Source: Escherichia coli DSM 30083 = JCM 1649 = ATCC 11775
GTDB lineage: Bacteria; Pseudomonadota; Gammaproteobacteria; Enterobacterales; Enterobacteriaceae
Direction of reading: 5' to 3'
NCBI RefSeq assembly: GCF_003697165.2
Contig: NZ_CP033092.2
Span: 2,914,001-2,978,000, forward strand
Length of the DNA stretch: 64,000 nucleotides
Position 1 is the first letter of the stretch. Every line of letters begins with the position of its first letter. The notes below the pieces were generated by a model. That model saw nothing but the letters and a program-made list of their open reading frames with translations, was not told the origin of the DNA and made no database searches. The position numbers and the translations under genes are program-made. Below are positions 29,107 to 38,382 of the stretch, in pieces.

Positions 29107-29802
29107 TTAAATTATCTGCCGTACTTCGTCGAGGGTGGTGGTGCCGTAAGTGCCGAGATCCAGCGTATTACCGTTGTTGCCGCGGATCACACCCTGCACC
29201 AGAGCAAACTGCAGCGGCTGGGCAACCAGTTGTGTACCACCGTTACTGGCGCTAATCGCTACATTGTAAGAACCGTTCGGCGCAGTGCTGCCGTCAGTCA
29301 ACGTACCGTCCCAGGTGAAACTGTGGACTCCGGCAGTCAGTTCACCGATATCAATGGTACGGACGACCGCGCCGTTTTTATCGGTGATGGTGGCCGTCAC
29401 TTTGTCTGCCGCCTGTTGCAACTCAACACCAAACGGCGTGGTCGTGGTCACAGCCCCTTCTTCACTGCCGGTTCCCGCAAGAACAGTGGTACCGGGGATC
29501 ATCACGCCGTGACCAATCAGGTTACTGGCCTGTAACGACTGGCTGTTATCAATCTGTCCGGAAATAGATCCAAGCGTGGTATTGAGTTTTTCAATCCCAC
29601 TGACCGTGCTGATTTGTGCCAATTGCGACGTCAGCTCGTTGTTTTCCATTGGATTGGTCGGGTCCTGGTTTTTCAGCTGCGCCACCAACAAAGTCAGAAA
29701 ACTGCTTTGTAAATCTGCGGCGTTGCTGCCCGTGAGCGAACTACTGCTGGTGGTACTGACGCCGGTATTCGTCGGATCGGTGGTGGTTACCGCAATGGAC
29801 AT
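29107..29802 (-). CDS. flgD: FlgD, hook cap (scaffold) protein
   Basis: Hook-capping scaffold that guides FlgE assembly and is later discarded. The 231 residues have the motif FLTLLVAQLKNQDPTNPMEN (about 36-55) typical of FlgD and a C-terminal FlgD-Ig/Tudor-like domain. It starts 11 bases after flgC. Confidence 0.96.
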   Translation of the reverse strand: MSIAVTTTDPTNTGVSTTSSSSLTGSNAADLQSSFLTLLVAQLKNQDPTNPMENNELTSQLAQISTVSGIEKLNTTLGSISGQIDNSQSLQASNLIGHGVMIPGTTVLAGTGSEEGAVTTTTPFGVELQQAADKVTATITDKNGAVVRTIDIGELTAGVHSFTWDGTLTDGSTAPNGSYNVAISASNGGTQLVAQPLQFALVQGVIRGNNGNTLDLGTYGTTTLDEVRQII

Positions 29803-29813
29803 AGCTTTCTCCT

Positions 29814-30218
29814 TTATTGACCGAGCGTAAGGGTTTTCAGCATCATACTTTTCACCGTGTTGAGCACTTCAACATTGGCCTGATAACTGCGTGACGCCGA
29901 CATGGTGTTAACCATCTCTCCGACGACATCAACGTTTGGCATTTTCACGTAGCCCTTTGCATCCGCCAGCGGATTACCCGGTTCATAAACCAGTTTGTCC
30001 GGGGCCTGACTTTCTATAACATCGGCAACCTTTACGCCGCCTGTCGCAGCACCTGGCGCAGCGTTAACCTGGAATACCACCTGTTTTGCCCGATATGGCT
30101 GTCCATCGGGACCGGTGACGCTATCAGCATTCGCCAGATTACTGGCCGCCACGTTCAGGCGCTGGGACTGGGCAGTTAACGCCGACCCGGCGATATCAAA
30201 AATATTCAGCAGTGCCAT
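29814..30218 (-). CDS. flgC: FlgC, proximal rod protein
   Basis: Proximal-rod subunit of 134 residues with the rod signature [20 protein letters not shown] and the C-terminal helix [19 protein letters not shown]. It follows flgB by 3 bases. Confidence 0.96.
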
Positions 30219-30221
30219 CCG

Positions 30222-30638
30222 TTAATTTCCGCTCTGTAAAACGTTCATCATGCCTTTGATCTGCCCGCTCAACGCGCTAAGGCTCATCTGGTATTGCAGG
30301 CTGTTATCGGCAAACTGGGTGCGTTCGCGATCCATATCGACAGTATTACCGTCAAGCGAAGGCTGGTCCGGAATACGGTATTGCAGTTCTGCGGAAGGAG
30401 GCGTCAGCGCCTGCGCCGGAATGTGTTTCGTTGAGGTCATCGTCAGAGCAACCACACTGGTTGCATCCCGTCCACGTTGCATGACTTTTTTAAGTTCACT
30501 GGCAAAATCGATATCGCGAGCCTGATAACCAGGGGTATCGGCATTGGCGATGTTTGCTGCCAGCACTTCCTGACGCTGGGCGCGCAGATTGAGCGCCTCT
30601 TGTTGAAAACGTAAGGCGGCGTCGAGCTTATCGAGCAT
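30222..30638 (-). CDS. flgB: FlgB, proximal rod protein
   Basis: First gene of the flgBCDEFGHIJ operon; proximal-rod subunit, 138 residues, with the rod signature EVLAANIANADTPGYQARD. A good Shine-Dalgarno (GGAGGAG) precedes the ATG. The flgA-flgB gap holds the class 2 promoters. Confidence 0.96.
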   Translation of the reverse strand: MLDKLDAALRFQQEALNLRAQRQEVLAANIANADTPGYQARDIDFASELKKVMQRGRDATSVVALTMTSTKHIPAQALTPPSAELQYRIPDQPSLDGNTVDMDRERTQFADNSLQYQMSLSALSGQIKGMMNVLQSGN

Positions 30639-30792
30639 ATCTCCTCCGCAGGTATCAAAATTCTGCCATCAGCTTAAATGCCTTTACGCGCGCGTTATCG
30701 GCGGAATAAACGCAAAATGGGTCGCTATTTATGCCGTTGATGGTCATTGCGGACAGGTACAATTCACGTTGTAGAAATGGCTGGGGGCGAAA
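30639..30792. promoter_or_regulatory. Divergent flgB/flgA class 2 promoter region
   Basis: The 154 bases between the divergent flgB and flgA genes. In E. coli and Salmonella this region binds FlhD4C2 and drives both operons with sigma-70. I did not resolve the individual FlhDC boxes by eye. Confidence 0.55.
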
Positions 30793-31452
30793 ATGCTGAC
30801 AATAAAACGTAGCGTGGCGATCATCGCGATACTGTTCAGTCCGTTAAGTGCGGCGAGCAATCTCACATCGCAATTGCACACCTTTTTTAGCGCCCAGCTC
30901 GCGGGGGTAAGTGATGAGGTTCGTGTTTCTATTCGTACAGCGCCCAATCTACTACCGCCGTGCGAGCAGCCATTGCTTTCGATGAGCAATAATTCCCGCC
31001 TGTGGGGCAATGTGAATGTGTTGGCACGCTGCGGTAACGACAAACGATATTTACAGGTTAATGTACAGGCCACAGGAAATTATGTGGTTGCCGCGATGCC
31101 CATTGTGCGTGGAGGAAAGCTGGAAGCTGGCAATGTCAAACTGAAACGCGGCCGACTGGATACCTTGCCACCGCGTACGGTGCTGGATATCAATCAACTT
31201 GTTGATGCCGTTAGCCTGCGCGATCTATCACCCGATCAACCTATCCAGTTAACCCACTTTCGCCAGGCATGGCGGGTAAAAGCGGGACAACGTGTCAACG
31301 TGATCGCCAGCGGTGATGGGTTTAGCGCCAACGCAGAAGGTCAGGCGCTGAACAATGCAGCCGTCGCACAGAATGCGCGGGTGCGCATGATATCGGGACA
31401 AGTGGTCAGCGGCGTTGTTGATGCAGATGGGAATATTCTTATAAACCTGTAA
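30793..31452 (+). CDS. flgA: FlgA, P-ring assembly chaperone
   Basis: Periplasmic chaperone for FlgI polymerisation, 219 residues, with a Sec signal peptide (MLTIKRSVAIIAILFSPLSAA, about 21 residues) and a C-terminal SAF/ChapFlgA domain ending in GVVDADGNILINL. It is read away from flgB; flgMN lie downstream and can be transcribed from the flgA promoter as well as their own. Confidence 0.95.
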   Translation: MLTIKRSVAIIAILFSPLSAASNLTSQLHTFFSAQLAGVSDEVRVSIRTAPNLLPPCEQPLLSMSNNSRLWGNVNVLARCGNDKRYLQVNVQATGNYVVAAMPIVRGGKLEAGNVKLKRGRLDTLPPRTVLDINQLVDAVSLRDLSPDQPIQLTHFRQAWRVKAGQRVNVIASGDGFSANAEGQALNNAAVAQNARVRMISGQVVSGVVDADGNILINL

Positions 31453-31457
31453 GCTGT

Positions 31458-31484
31458 TAAAGATTACCCGTCCCTTGCCGATAA
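31458..31484 (+). promoter_or_regulatory. Sigma-28 promoter of flgMN
   Basis: TAAAGATT (31458-31465), exactly 11 bases, then a perfect GCCGATAA (31477-31484). It is 44 bases before flgM. This lets sigma-28 raise the level of its own inhibitor. Confidence 0.92.
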
Positions 31485-31527
31485 ATAAGCAACACATGAT
31501 AAAAGCGCCCTCAATGAGGAATAAACC

Positions 31528-31821
31528 ATGAGTATTGATCGCACTTCGCCTCTGAAGCCAGTAAGCACCGTTCAACCGCGCGAAACCACTGACGCGCCGG
31601 TAACAAACACCCGAGCGGCAAAAACAACAGCCTCCACCAGCACCAGTGTGACGTTAAGCGACGCGCAAGCAAAACTGATGCAACCCGGCAGCAGCGATAT
31701 CAATCTTGAACGTGTCGAAGCGTTAAAACTGGCGATTCGTAACGGTGAACTAAAAATGGACACCGGCAAAATTGCCGATGCGCTGATCAACGAAGCGCAG
31801 CAAGACTTGCAGAGTAATTGA
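31528..31821 (+). CDS. flgM: FlgM, anti-sigma-28 factor
   Basis: Binds and blocks sigma-28 (FliA) until the hook is finished, then leaves through the flagellar channel. The 97 residues are disordered at the N-terminus (MSIDRTSPLKPVSTVQPRET) with the sigma-binding helices in the C-terminal half (VEALKLAIRNGELKMDTGKI). It ends 4 bases before flgN. Confidence 0.96.
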   Translation: MSIDRTSPLKPVSTVQPRETTDAPVTNTRAAKTTASTSTSVTLSDAQAKLMQPGSSDINLERVEALKLAIRNGELKMDTGKIADALINEAQQDLQSN

Positions 31822-31825
31822 TCGT

Positions 31826-32242
31826 ATGACGCGTCTTGCAGAGATCCTCGACCAGATGTCCGCTGTGCTTAACGATCTCAAAACGGTAATGGATCAAGAG
31901 CAGCAACATCTCTCTATGGGGCAGATCAACGGCAGCCAGTTGCAATGGATTACAGAACAAAAAAGCTCACTGCTGGCGACGCTGGATTACCTCGAACAGT
32001 TACGCAGGAAAGAACCCAATACAGCAAATAGCGTTGATATTAGTCAACGCTGGCAGGAAATTACTGGCAAAACTCAGCAACTACGCCAACTGAATCAACA
32101 TAACGGCTGGTTACTGGAAGGACAGATTGAGCGCAATCAACAGGCGCTGGAAATGTTGAAACCGCATCAGGAACCGACGCTATATGGAGCGAACGGTCAG
32201 ACCTCAACAACCCATCGCGGCAGTAAAAAGATTTCGATCTGA
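31826..32242 (+). CDS. flgN: FlgN, export chaperone for FlgK and FlgL
   Basis: Cytosolic helical chaperone of 138 residues that delivers the junction proteins FlgK and FlgL to the export gate. The sequence is mostly helical with heptad-like leucines. It is paired with flgM and converges on murJ; its clients lie 8-11 kb away in this window. Confidence 0.95.
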   Translation: MTRLAEILDQMSAVLNDLKTVMDQEQQHLSMGQINGSQLQWITEQKSSLLATLDYLEQLRRKEPNTANSVDISQRWQEITGKTQQLRQLNQHNGWLLEGQIERNQQALEMLKPHQEPTLYGANGQTSTTHRGSKKISI

Positions 32243-32251
32243 AGATTATCT

Positions 32252-32272
32252 CCGGCCTGCACTGCAGGCCGG
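32252..32272. terminator. Hairpin between flgN and murJ
   Basis: Perfect 9-base inverted repeat (CCGGCCTGC, loop ACT, GCAGGCCGG) between two convergent genes. The T run is missing on both sides, so termination strength is uncertain. Confidence 0.5.
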
Positions 32273-32281
32273 AATACATTG

Positions 32282-33817
32282 TTACACCGTCCGGCGGGCA
32301 AACTCTTTAACTTTGAAGCCCAGTACCGCCAGTGCAGCAAAGTACGCAGCAATCCCCGCCAGCACGACCGCCATTAAACGCAGTAAGCGCCAGGGCATGG
32401 TACCCAATGACCACTCCGGCATGATATGTAACATACCTAAAAGCACACCAGACATCACCAGTACCGCCACCACCAGACGCAACAGAAACGCCATCCAGCC
32501 AGGTTGCGGGGTAAAGATTTTCTGCTTACGCAACTGCCAGTAAAGCAGCGAAGCATTCAGACACGCCGCCAGACCAATAGAAAGTGACAGCCCGGCATGT
32601 TTCAACGGACCAATAAACGCCAGGTTCATCAATTGCGTTAAAATCAGCGTAACGATGGCAATTTTCACTGGCGTTTTAATGTCCTGGCGGGAATAAAAGC
32701 CAGGAGCCAACACTTTCACTACAATCAGGCCAATCAAACCCACCGAGTAGGCAATTAACGCCCGCTGGGTCATCAGCGCATCAAAGGCGGTAAATTTACC
32801 GTACTGAAACAGCGAAACGGTCAACGGACCTGAAAGAATGCCCAACGCAACCGCACTCGGCAGCGCCAACAGGAAACAAAGACGCAGCCCCCAGTCCATC
32901 AAACGGTTGTATTCATCATGATTGCCACTGGCAAAACTTTTCGACAGCGACGGCAGCAAAATGGTGCCAAGCGCCACGCCCAGTACACCGGACGGAAACT
33001 CCATTAAGCGGTCGGCGTAATACATCCAAGACACCGAACCGGAAGCAAGAAACGAGGCAAAAATGGTGTTGATGATTAAGGAGATCTGACTCACAGAGAC
33101 GCCAAGGATTGCCGGTCCCATCTGTTTCACCACGCGCATTGCTCCGGCATCGTGGAAGTTAATGCGCGGCAGGACCAGCATGCCGATCTTCTTCAGGTGC
33201 GGTAGCTGATACACCAGCTGCAGGACGCCGCCGACCGTAACAGCCCACGCCAGCGCCAGCACCGGTGGGTTAAAGTACGGTGCGGCAAACAGCGCGAAAC
33301 CAATCATGCTGATGTTAAGCAGTGTTGGAGCAAACGCCGGAATCGAGAAGCGGTTCCACGTATTCAGAATCGCTCCCACCAGCGACGCCAGGGAGATCAG
33401 CAAGATATAGGGAAAGGTAATCTTTAGTAGCTGGCTGGTCAGGGCAAATTTGTCAGCTGTGTCAGCGAAGCCTGGCGCGGTCACCATGATCACCCACGGT
33501 GCGGCGAGCATGCCAGCGACCGTCACAACCGCCAGCGCAAGTGTCAGCAGGCCAGAAACATAAGAGACAAAGACCCGCGTGGCGTCTTCACCCTGCTTAC
33601 TTTTATATTCCGCCAGAATCGGTACAAATGCCTGGGAAAATGCCCCTTCGGCAAAGATACGGCGTAACAAGTTAGGAAGTTTAAAAGCGACGAAAAAGGC
33701 GTCGGTTGCCATCCCTGCGCCAAAGATTCTGGCGACAATTGCGTCACGTGCGAAGCCAAGCACACGCGAAAACATGGTCATCGAGCTGACGGCGGCCAGC
33801 GATTTTAATAAATTCAT
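32282..33817 (-). CDS. murJ: MurJ, lipid II flippase
   Basis: Essential inner-membrane flippase of the MOP superfamily that moves lipid II outward for peptidoglycan synthesis. The 511 residues contain about 14 membrane segments, with conserved arginines in SRVLGFARDAIVARIFGAG near the N-terminus. The ATG at 33817 is the K-12 start; a longer in-frame start is less likely. Formerly mviN, next to mviM as in K-12. Confidence 0.97.
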   Translation of the reverse strand: MNLLKSLAAVSSMTMFSRVLGFARDAIVARIFGAGMATDAFFVAFKLPNLLRRIFAEGAFSQAFVPILAEYKSKQGEDATRVFVSYVSGLLTLALAVVTVAGMLAAPWVIMVTAPGFADTADKFALTSQLLKITFPYILLISLASLVGAILNTWNRFSIPAFAPTLLNISMIGFALFAAPYFNPPVLALAWAVTVGGVLQLVYQLPHLKKIGMLVLPRINFHDAGAMRVVKQMGPAILGVSVSQISLIINTIFASFLASGSVSWMYYADRLMEFPSGVLGVALGTILLPSLSKSFASGNHDEYNRLMDWGLRLCFLLALPSAVALGILSGPLTVSLFQYGKFTAFDALMTQRALIAYSVGLIGLIVVKVLAPGFYSRQDIKTPVKIAIVTLILTQLMNLAFIGPLKHAGLSLSIGLAACLNASLLYWQLRKQKIFTPQPGWMAFLLRLVVAVLVMSGVLLGMLHIMPEWSLGTMPWRLLRLMAVVLAGIAAYFAALAVLGFKVKEFARRTV

Positions 33818-33842
33818 CGGTGTTCTAATCCAGACCCACGGG

Positions 33843-33866
33843 CAAAACGCCTGCAAGGCAGGCGCT
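33843..33866 (-). terminator. Weak terminator between mviM and murJ
   Basis: Minus-strand hairpin (CGCCTGC, short loop, GCAGGCG) followed by only four T. It may lower readthrough from mviM into murJ. Confidence 0.5.
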
Positions 33867-33926
33867 GAAAGAGGCGAATAGTCTACCTGGATTATGGTGA
33901 ATTGCTACCGCCAGATGTTACAGGGT

Positions 33927-34850
33927 TTATTCACTCATCGCATCGCGCCAGATCTTGTCAACGATACGTTGCGCCAGCACTGCCTGTTCGCCGGCGGTTT
34001 GCGGAACTGTCTGATTTTGCACGCATTCAATGAAGTGCCGCGCACAGCCGACAAATCCACGTTGCTCAAGCGTACTCTGCCAACCAGGAATCGGTTTATT
34101 CACTACACCCTGCCCACGCTCCTCACGCCATTCGCGCATATCCGTAATGTCGATGAGCGCACCGTCAGTCACGGCCTGCACGGTTTCACGCTGGCTTCCG
34201 GCACGGCGATGCATACAGGTGGTGATCTGCAAAGGACCGGCCGAAAAATGGTGCTCGGCAAACAGCATTTCGCCAGCGTCGTTAGTCAGTAGCGTACCGC
34301 CATCCAGAGAGGCTTTGCCGCCCGACAACCACAGCGCGGTATCCACCACATGCAGATAATCATCCAGCAACGTGAAATAAAGATCGTGTGGCCCGACGCT
34401 ATTGCTACGATGTTTATCCATTCTTAGCGAGGCTGCGGTGGCGAGTTGCGTTTTTAACTCACCGTAGAGTGGTGCGAAACGACGGTTAAAACCGACCATC
34501 AACGTTAGTTTTTTCCGCGCCGCCAGTTCCACCAGCCGTTCAGCATCGCGCAGATTTTCTGCCAGCGGTTTATCGACACAGACATGTACCCCCGCATTGA
34601 GTAACGTACTGACCACGTCAAAGTGGCTGGCGGTGCTGGAATGCACAAAAACCGCATCGCAACTGGCGGCAAGGCTGGATAACGAATCAGCATAAGGAAT
34701 GCGCCAGCTGTCACAAATTGGCAAGGCTTTGGCGCGCGTAGGCGACCACGCACCTTGTAACGTCCAGTCAGACGCTGCCGCCAGCACCGGTAACCACGCT
34801 TTTTGCGCGATGCCGCCTAACCCCACTACGCCGATACGTAATTTTTTCAC
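33927..34850 (-). CDS. mviM: MviM, Gfo/Idh/MocA-family oxidoreductase
   Basis: Predicted NAD(P)-dependent oxidoreductase of 307 residues with an N-terminal Rossmann motif (GVVGLGGIAQKAW), the family EKP-like motif as VDKPLAEN (about residue 93) and a C-terminal substrate domain with DDYLHVVDTALWL. Start is a GTG at 34850, one base after the yceH stop. Substrate unknown. Confidence 0.92.
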   Translation of the reverse strand: MKKLRIGVVGLGGIAQKAWLPVLAAASDWTLQGAWSPTRAKALPICDSWRIPYADSLSSLAASCDAVFVHSSTASHFDVVSTLLNAGVHVCVDKPLAENLRDAERLVELAARKKLTLMVGFNRRFAPLYGELKTQLATAASLRMDKHRSNSVGPHDLYFTLLDDYLHVVDTALWLSGGKASLDGGTLLTNDAGEMLFAEHHFSAGPLQITTCMHRRAGSQRETVQAVTDGALIDITDMREWREERGQGVVNKPIPGWQSTLEQRGFVGCARHFIECVQNQTVPQTAGEQAVLAQRIVDKIWRDAMSE

Positions 34851-34851
34851 T

Positions 34852-35499
34852 TTAATCTCCCAGATGGGCCAGCAACGAATCAAGACGCTGTTTCAGTTCT
34901 GCCACTTCGATTTCCAGGGCTTCGACGCGTGCCTGTAAATCACCGTCAACCGCGTTCGACATATCCATCACCGCCGGCTGATCTTCAACCTCACCACTGA
35001 AAAGATGCATGTAGCGGCTTTCACGTTTACCCGGTTCGCGGGCCAGACGCACCACAAAAGGACCATCTTCGCGATTTGCCAGTTGTTCCAGCGTCGACTC
35101 CACTTCCGCCATATCGCTGAATTCATACATTCGCGCGGCGCGGCTGCGCAGTTCACCCGGCGTCTGGGCACCACGCAATAACAACGTGGTGATTAACGCC
35201 ACTTCTGCGGCGCTCAGTTTCAGATCGCCAAATTCTGAATTACAAAAACGTTGTTCATATTTGGTGACCCGATTACCAAAGCCACTCACCGTGCGCAGAT
35301 AATGGCGTTTGACCAGATTATCCAGTTGCTCCTGCACCTCGGATTCACTCAGATTCATGACCGGTTCACGGTTCGTTTTCTGATTACAGGCCGTGACTAC
35401 ACCATTGACTGAGAGCGGGTATTGCTCCGGCGTGGTCACCTGTTTTTCCAGCAAGCAACCAATCACGCGAGCTTCCAGGGCAGTAAGTTGATATTTCAT
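34852..35499 (-). CDS. yceH: YceH, DUF480 family protein
   Basis: Conserved 215-residue protein with paired winged-helix domains (DUF480) and a C-terminal coiled-coil (ALEIEVAELKQRLDSLLAHL). No catalytic motif is seen. It lies 10 bases after rimJ and one base before mviM, so rimJ-yceH-mviM form one unit. Function unknown; the fold suggests nucleic-acid or protein binding. Confidence 0.92.
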   Translation of the reverse strand: MKYQLTALEARVIGCLLEKQVTTPEQYPLSVNGVVTACNQKTNREPVMNLSESEVQEQLDNLVKRHYLRTVSGFGNRVTKYEQRFCNSEFGDLKLSAAEVALITTLLLRGAQTPGELRSRAARMYEFSDMAEVESTLEQLANREDGPFVVRLAREPGKRESRYMHLFSGEVEDQPAVMDMSNAVDGDLQARVEALEIEVAELKQRLDSLLAHLGD

Positions 35500-35509
35500 G
35501 AGATTCTCC

Positions 35510-36094
35510 TTAGCGGCCGGGCGTCCAGTCTGGGGTAGTTAATGCCGTCAGTACGTGATCGCGCCATTGTCCATCAATCAACAGATAGTCTTTCGCATAG
35601 CCTTCTTTTTCAAAACCCAGTCGCGCCAGTAAATCACCGCTGCGTTTATTGTGCGGCATATAATTAGCCATAATGCGATGAATATGTTGGGTGCGCTGCA
35701 TATAACGAATGGCTGCGCTCAGAGCTTCAAACATGAGTCCTTTGCCCTGCCATTTTTGCCCAATCGAATAACCGAGATAGCAGGCATGAAAAGAGCCGCG
35801 AACAACATTGGAAAAATTGGCAACGCCAATAATCTCTTTTTCGTCCGGGTCGAATAAGCCAAAGTAGAAAGCTGAACCTTGTTTATGAAATTCGTTAATC
35901 ATCCCTAGCCTGGCCTGCCAGCCTGATGGATAACAGTGGCTTTCGTCGCGCACTGGCTCCCAGGGCTTGAGGAAATGGCGATTCTCTGCGTAATAATCCG
36001 CCAGACGCCAGGCATCACGATCATGCACCAGACGCACGACCAGTCGGTCTGTGGTTAAGCGCACTTTTGGCACGTTACTGCGATAGCCAAACAT
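35510..36094 (-). CDS. rimJ: RimJ, N-acetyltransferase of ribosomal protein S5
   Basis: GNAT acetyltransferase that acetylates the N-terminal alanine of ribosomal protein S5 and also helps 30S assembly. The 194 residues show the acetyl-CoA loop region GYSIGQKWQGKGLMFEAL (Q/RxxGxG-type). First gene of the rimJ-yceH-mviM unit, read away from mdtH across 235 bases. Confidence 0.95.
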   Translation of the reverse strand: MFGYRSNVPKVRLTTDRLVVRLVHDRDAWRLADYYAENRHFLKPWEPVRDESHCYPSGWQARLGMINEFHKQGSAFYFGLFDPDEKEIIGVANFSNVVRGSFHACYLGYSIGQKWQGKGLMFEALSAAIRYMQRTQHIHRIMANYMPHNKRSGDLLARLGFEKEGYAKDYLLIDGQWRDHVLTALTTPDWTPGR

Positions 36095-36329
36095 TCTATA
36101 CCTACTCCTTCCCGTAACGTCTTTAATACGCTGTAAGTATTACTATACCTGCGCAACCAGACCCTGTGAAAAGTCCAGAATGCCATTTTCTGCATTATTC
36201 ACATATTTGATAAAAACTCTCTATCAAAGCGACGTTTTGATAAAAAAATATTGTCCCCGAAGTGATGGGAAAAGTCTTAGCGGCAATGCAGAATAGAAAG
36301 TGCTCATCTTTTATTTCCCGGGAGGGGAA

Positions 36330-37538
36330 ATGTCCCGCGTGTCGCAGGCGAGGAACCTGGGTAAATATTTCCTGCTCATCGATAATATGCTGGTCGTGCT
36401 GGGGTTCTTTGTTGTCTTCCCGCTGATCTCTATCCGCTTCGTTGATCAAATGGGCTGGGCCGCCGTCATGGTCGGTATTGCCCTCGGTCTACGCCAGTTT
36501 ATTCAGCAAGGTCTGGGTATTTTCGGCGGCGCAATTGCCGACCGCTTTGGTGCCAAACCGATGATTGTCACCGGTATGCTGATGCGTGCCGCCGGATTCG
36601 CCACAATGGGTATCGCCCACGAACCGTGGCTACTGTGGTTTTCATGCCTGCTTTCGGGACTCGGCGGCACGTTGTTTGATCCTCCGCGTTCGGCGCTGGT
36701 GGTGAAATTAATCCGTCCACAGCAGCGTGGTCGTTTTTTCTCGCTGTTGATGATGCAGGACAGTGCCGGTGCGGTCATTGGCGCATTGTTGGGGAGCTGG
36801 CTGTTGCAATACGACTTTCGCCTGGTCTGCGCCACAGGGGCAGTTTTGTTTGTGCTGTGTGCAGCGTTCAATGCGTGGTTGTTACCGGCATGGAAACTCT
36901 CCACCGTGCGCACGCCCGTTCGCGAAGGCATGACCCGCGTGATGCGCGACAAGCGTTTTGTCACCTATGTCCTGACGCTGGCGGGTTACTACATGCTGGC
37001 TGTACAAGTGATGCTGATGCTGCCAATTATGGTCAACGACGTGGCTGGCGCGCCCTCTGCCGTTAAATGGATGTATGCCATTGAAGCGTGTCTGTCGTTA
37101 ACGTTGCTCTACCCTATCGCCCGCTGGAGTGAAAAGCATTTTCGTCTGGAACACCGGTTAATGGCTGGGCTGTTGATAATGTCATTAAGCATGATGCCAG
37201 TAGGCATGGTCAGCGGCCTGCAACAACTTTTCACCCTGATTTGTCTGTTTTATATCGGGTCGATCATTGCCGAGCCTGCGCGTGAAACCTTAAGTGCTTC
37301 GCTGGCAGACGCAAGAGCTCGCGGCAGCTATATGGGGTTTAGCCGTCTGGGTCTGGCGATTGGCGGCGCTATTGGTTATATCGGTGGCGGCTGGCTGTTT
37401 GACCTGGGCAAATCGGCGCACCAGCCAGAGCTTCCGTGGATGATGCTGGGCATTATTGGCATCTTCACTTTCCTTGCGCTGGGTTGGCAGTTTAGCCAGA
37501 AACGCGCCGCGCGTCGTTTGCTTGAACGCGACGCCTGA
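36330..37538 (+). CDS. mdtH: MdtH, major-facilitator multidrug transporter
   Basis: Inner-membrane drug:H+ antiporter-type protein of 402 residues with about 12 membrane segments and the MFS loop motif [11 protein letters not shown]. In K-12 overexpression raises norfloxacin and enoxacin tolerance. A strong Shine-Dalgarno (GGGAGGGGAA) sets the ATG at 36330 rather than an upstream in-frame start. Confidence 0.94.
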
Positions 37539-37553
37539 TTTGATACTCCCCCC

Positions 37554-37600
37554 TGACTCCTCCATACTGAAAGTGAACTGACAGCCAAATGGAGGAGTCA
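37554..37600 (+). promoter_or_regulatory. Perfect 12-bp inverted repeat covering the grxB Shine-Dalgarno
   Basis: TGACTCCTCCAT (37554-37565) and ATGGAGGAGTCA (37589-37600) are exact reverse complements with a 23-base loop. The right arm contains the GGAGGAG ribosome site and ends one base before the GTG start of grxB. In RNA the stem would hide the site. There is no T run after it, so it is not a terminator. Confidence 0.7.
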
Positions 37601-37601
37601 C

Positions 37602-38249
37602 GTGAAGCTATACATTTACGATCACTGCCCTTACTGCCTCAAAGCCCGCATGATTTTCGGCCTGAAAAATATCCCCGTCGAATTACATGTTCTGCTCAAC
37701 GACGACGCAGAAACACCCACCCGGATGGTCGGTCAAAAACAGGTTCCCATTCTGCAAAAAGATGACAGCCGCTATATGCCAGAAAGCATGGACATCGTTC
37801 ACTATGTCGATAAACTCGACGGCAAACCGTTACTGACCGGCAAACGTTCCCCTGCCATTGAAGAGTGGCTGCGCAAGGTCAATGGCTACGCCAACAAACT
37901 GCTGTTGCCGCGTTTTGCCAAATCGGCATTTGATGAGTTTTCTACTCCTGCCGCGCGCAAATATTTCGTCGACAAGAAAGAGGCCAGCGCGGGTAATTTT
38001 GCCGACCTGCTGGCCCACTCTGACGGTCTGATTAAGAATATCAGCGATGATTTACGTGCGCTGGACAAACTGATCGTCAAACCGAACGCCGTGAATGGCG
38101 AACTTTCGGAAGATGATATTCAGCTATTTCCGCTCCTGCGTAATCTGACGCTAGTAGCCGGAATCAACTGGCCAAGCCGCGTTGCTGATTACCGCGATAA
38201 TATGGCGAAACAGACACAAATCAATTTGTTATCATCAATGGCGATTTAA
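37602..38249 (+). CDS. grxB: GrxB, glutaredoxin 2
   Basis: Glutathione-dependent disulfide oxidoreductase with a GST-like fold: N-terminal thioredoxin domain with the active site CPYC (Cys9 and Cys12) and a helical C-terminal domain. The 215 residues match K-12, and grxB is sigma-S-dependent there. The start is a GTG behind a GGAGGAG site that lies inside a long hairpin (separate entry). Confidence 0.96.
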   Translation: MKLYIYDHCPYCLKARMIFGLKNIPVELHVLLNDDAETPTRMVGQKQVPILQKDDSRYMPESMDIVHYVDKLDGKPLLTGKRSPAIEEWLRKVNGYANKLLLPRFAKSAFDEFSTPAARKYFVDKKEASAGNFADLLAHSDGLIKNISDDLRALDKLIVKPNAVNGELSEDDIQLFPLLRNLTLVAGINWPSRVADYRDNMAKQTQINLLSSMAI

Positions 38250-38262
38250 TCCTGACCCGCCG

Positions 38263-38304
38263 CGGCAGCCTGTATTCGCGGGTTGCCGCCGTTTTCAGTT
38301 TTTT
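38263..38304 (+). terminator. grxB terminator
   Basis: Stem CGGCAGCC (38263-38270) with GGTTGCCG (38281-38288), one wobble pair, followed by CCGTTTTCAGTTTTTTC. A moderate intrinsic terminator. Confidence 0.6.
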
Positions 38305-38382
38305 CTGCTGGCGCGTTTATCGCTGGTGACACATGCTGCGTTGTGTCAGGATATTGACGCAGATTTCATGTCGAGGACTACC

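Noticed and set aside
37554..37600. Inverted repeat before grxB as the mdtH terminator
   Set aside because: No T run follows the right arm on the plus strand, and the arm ends at the grxB start codon.
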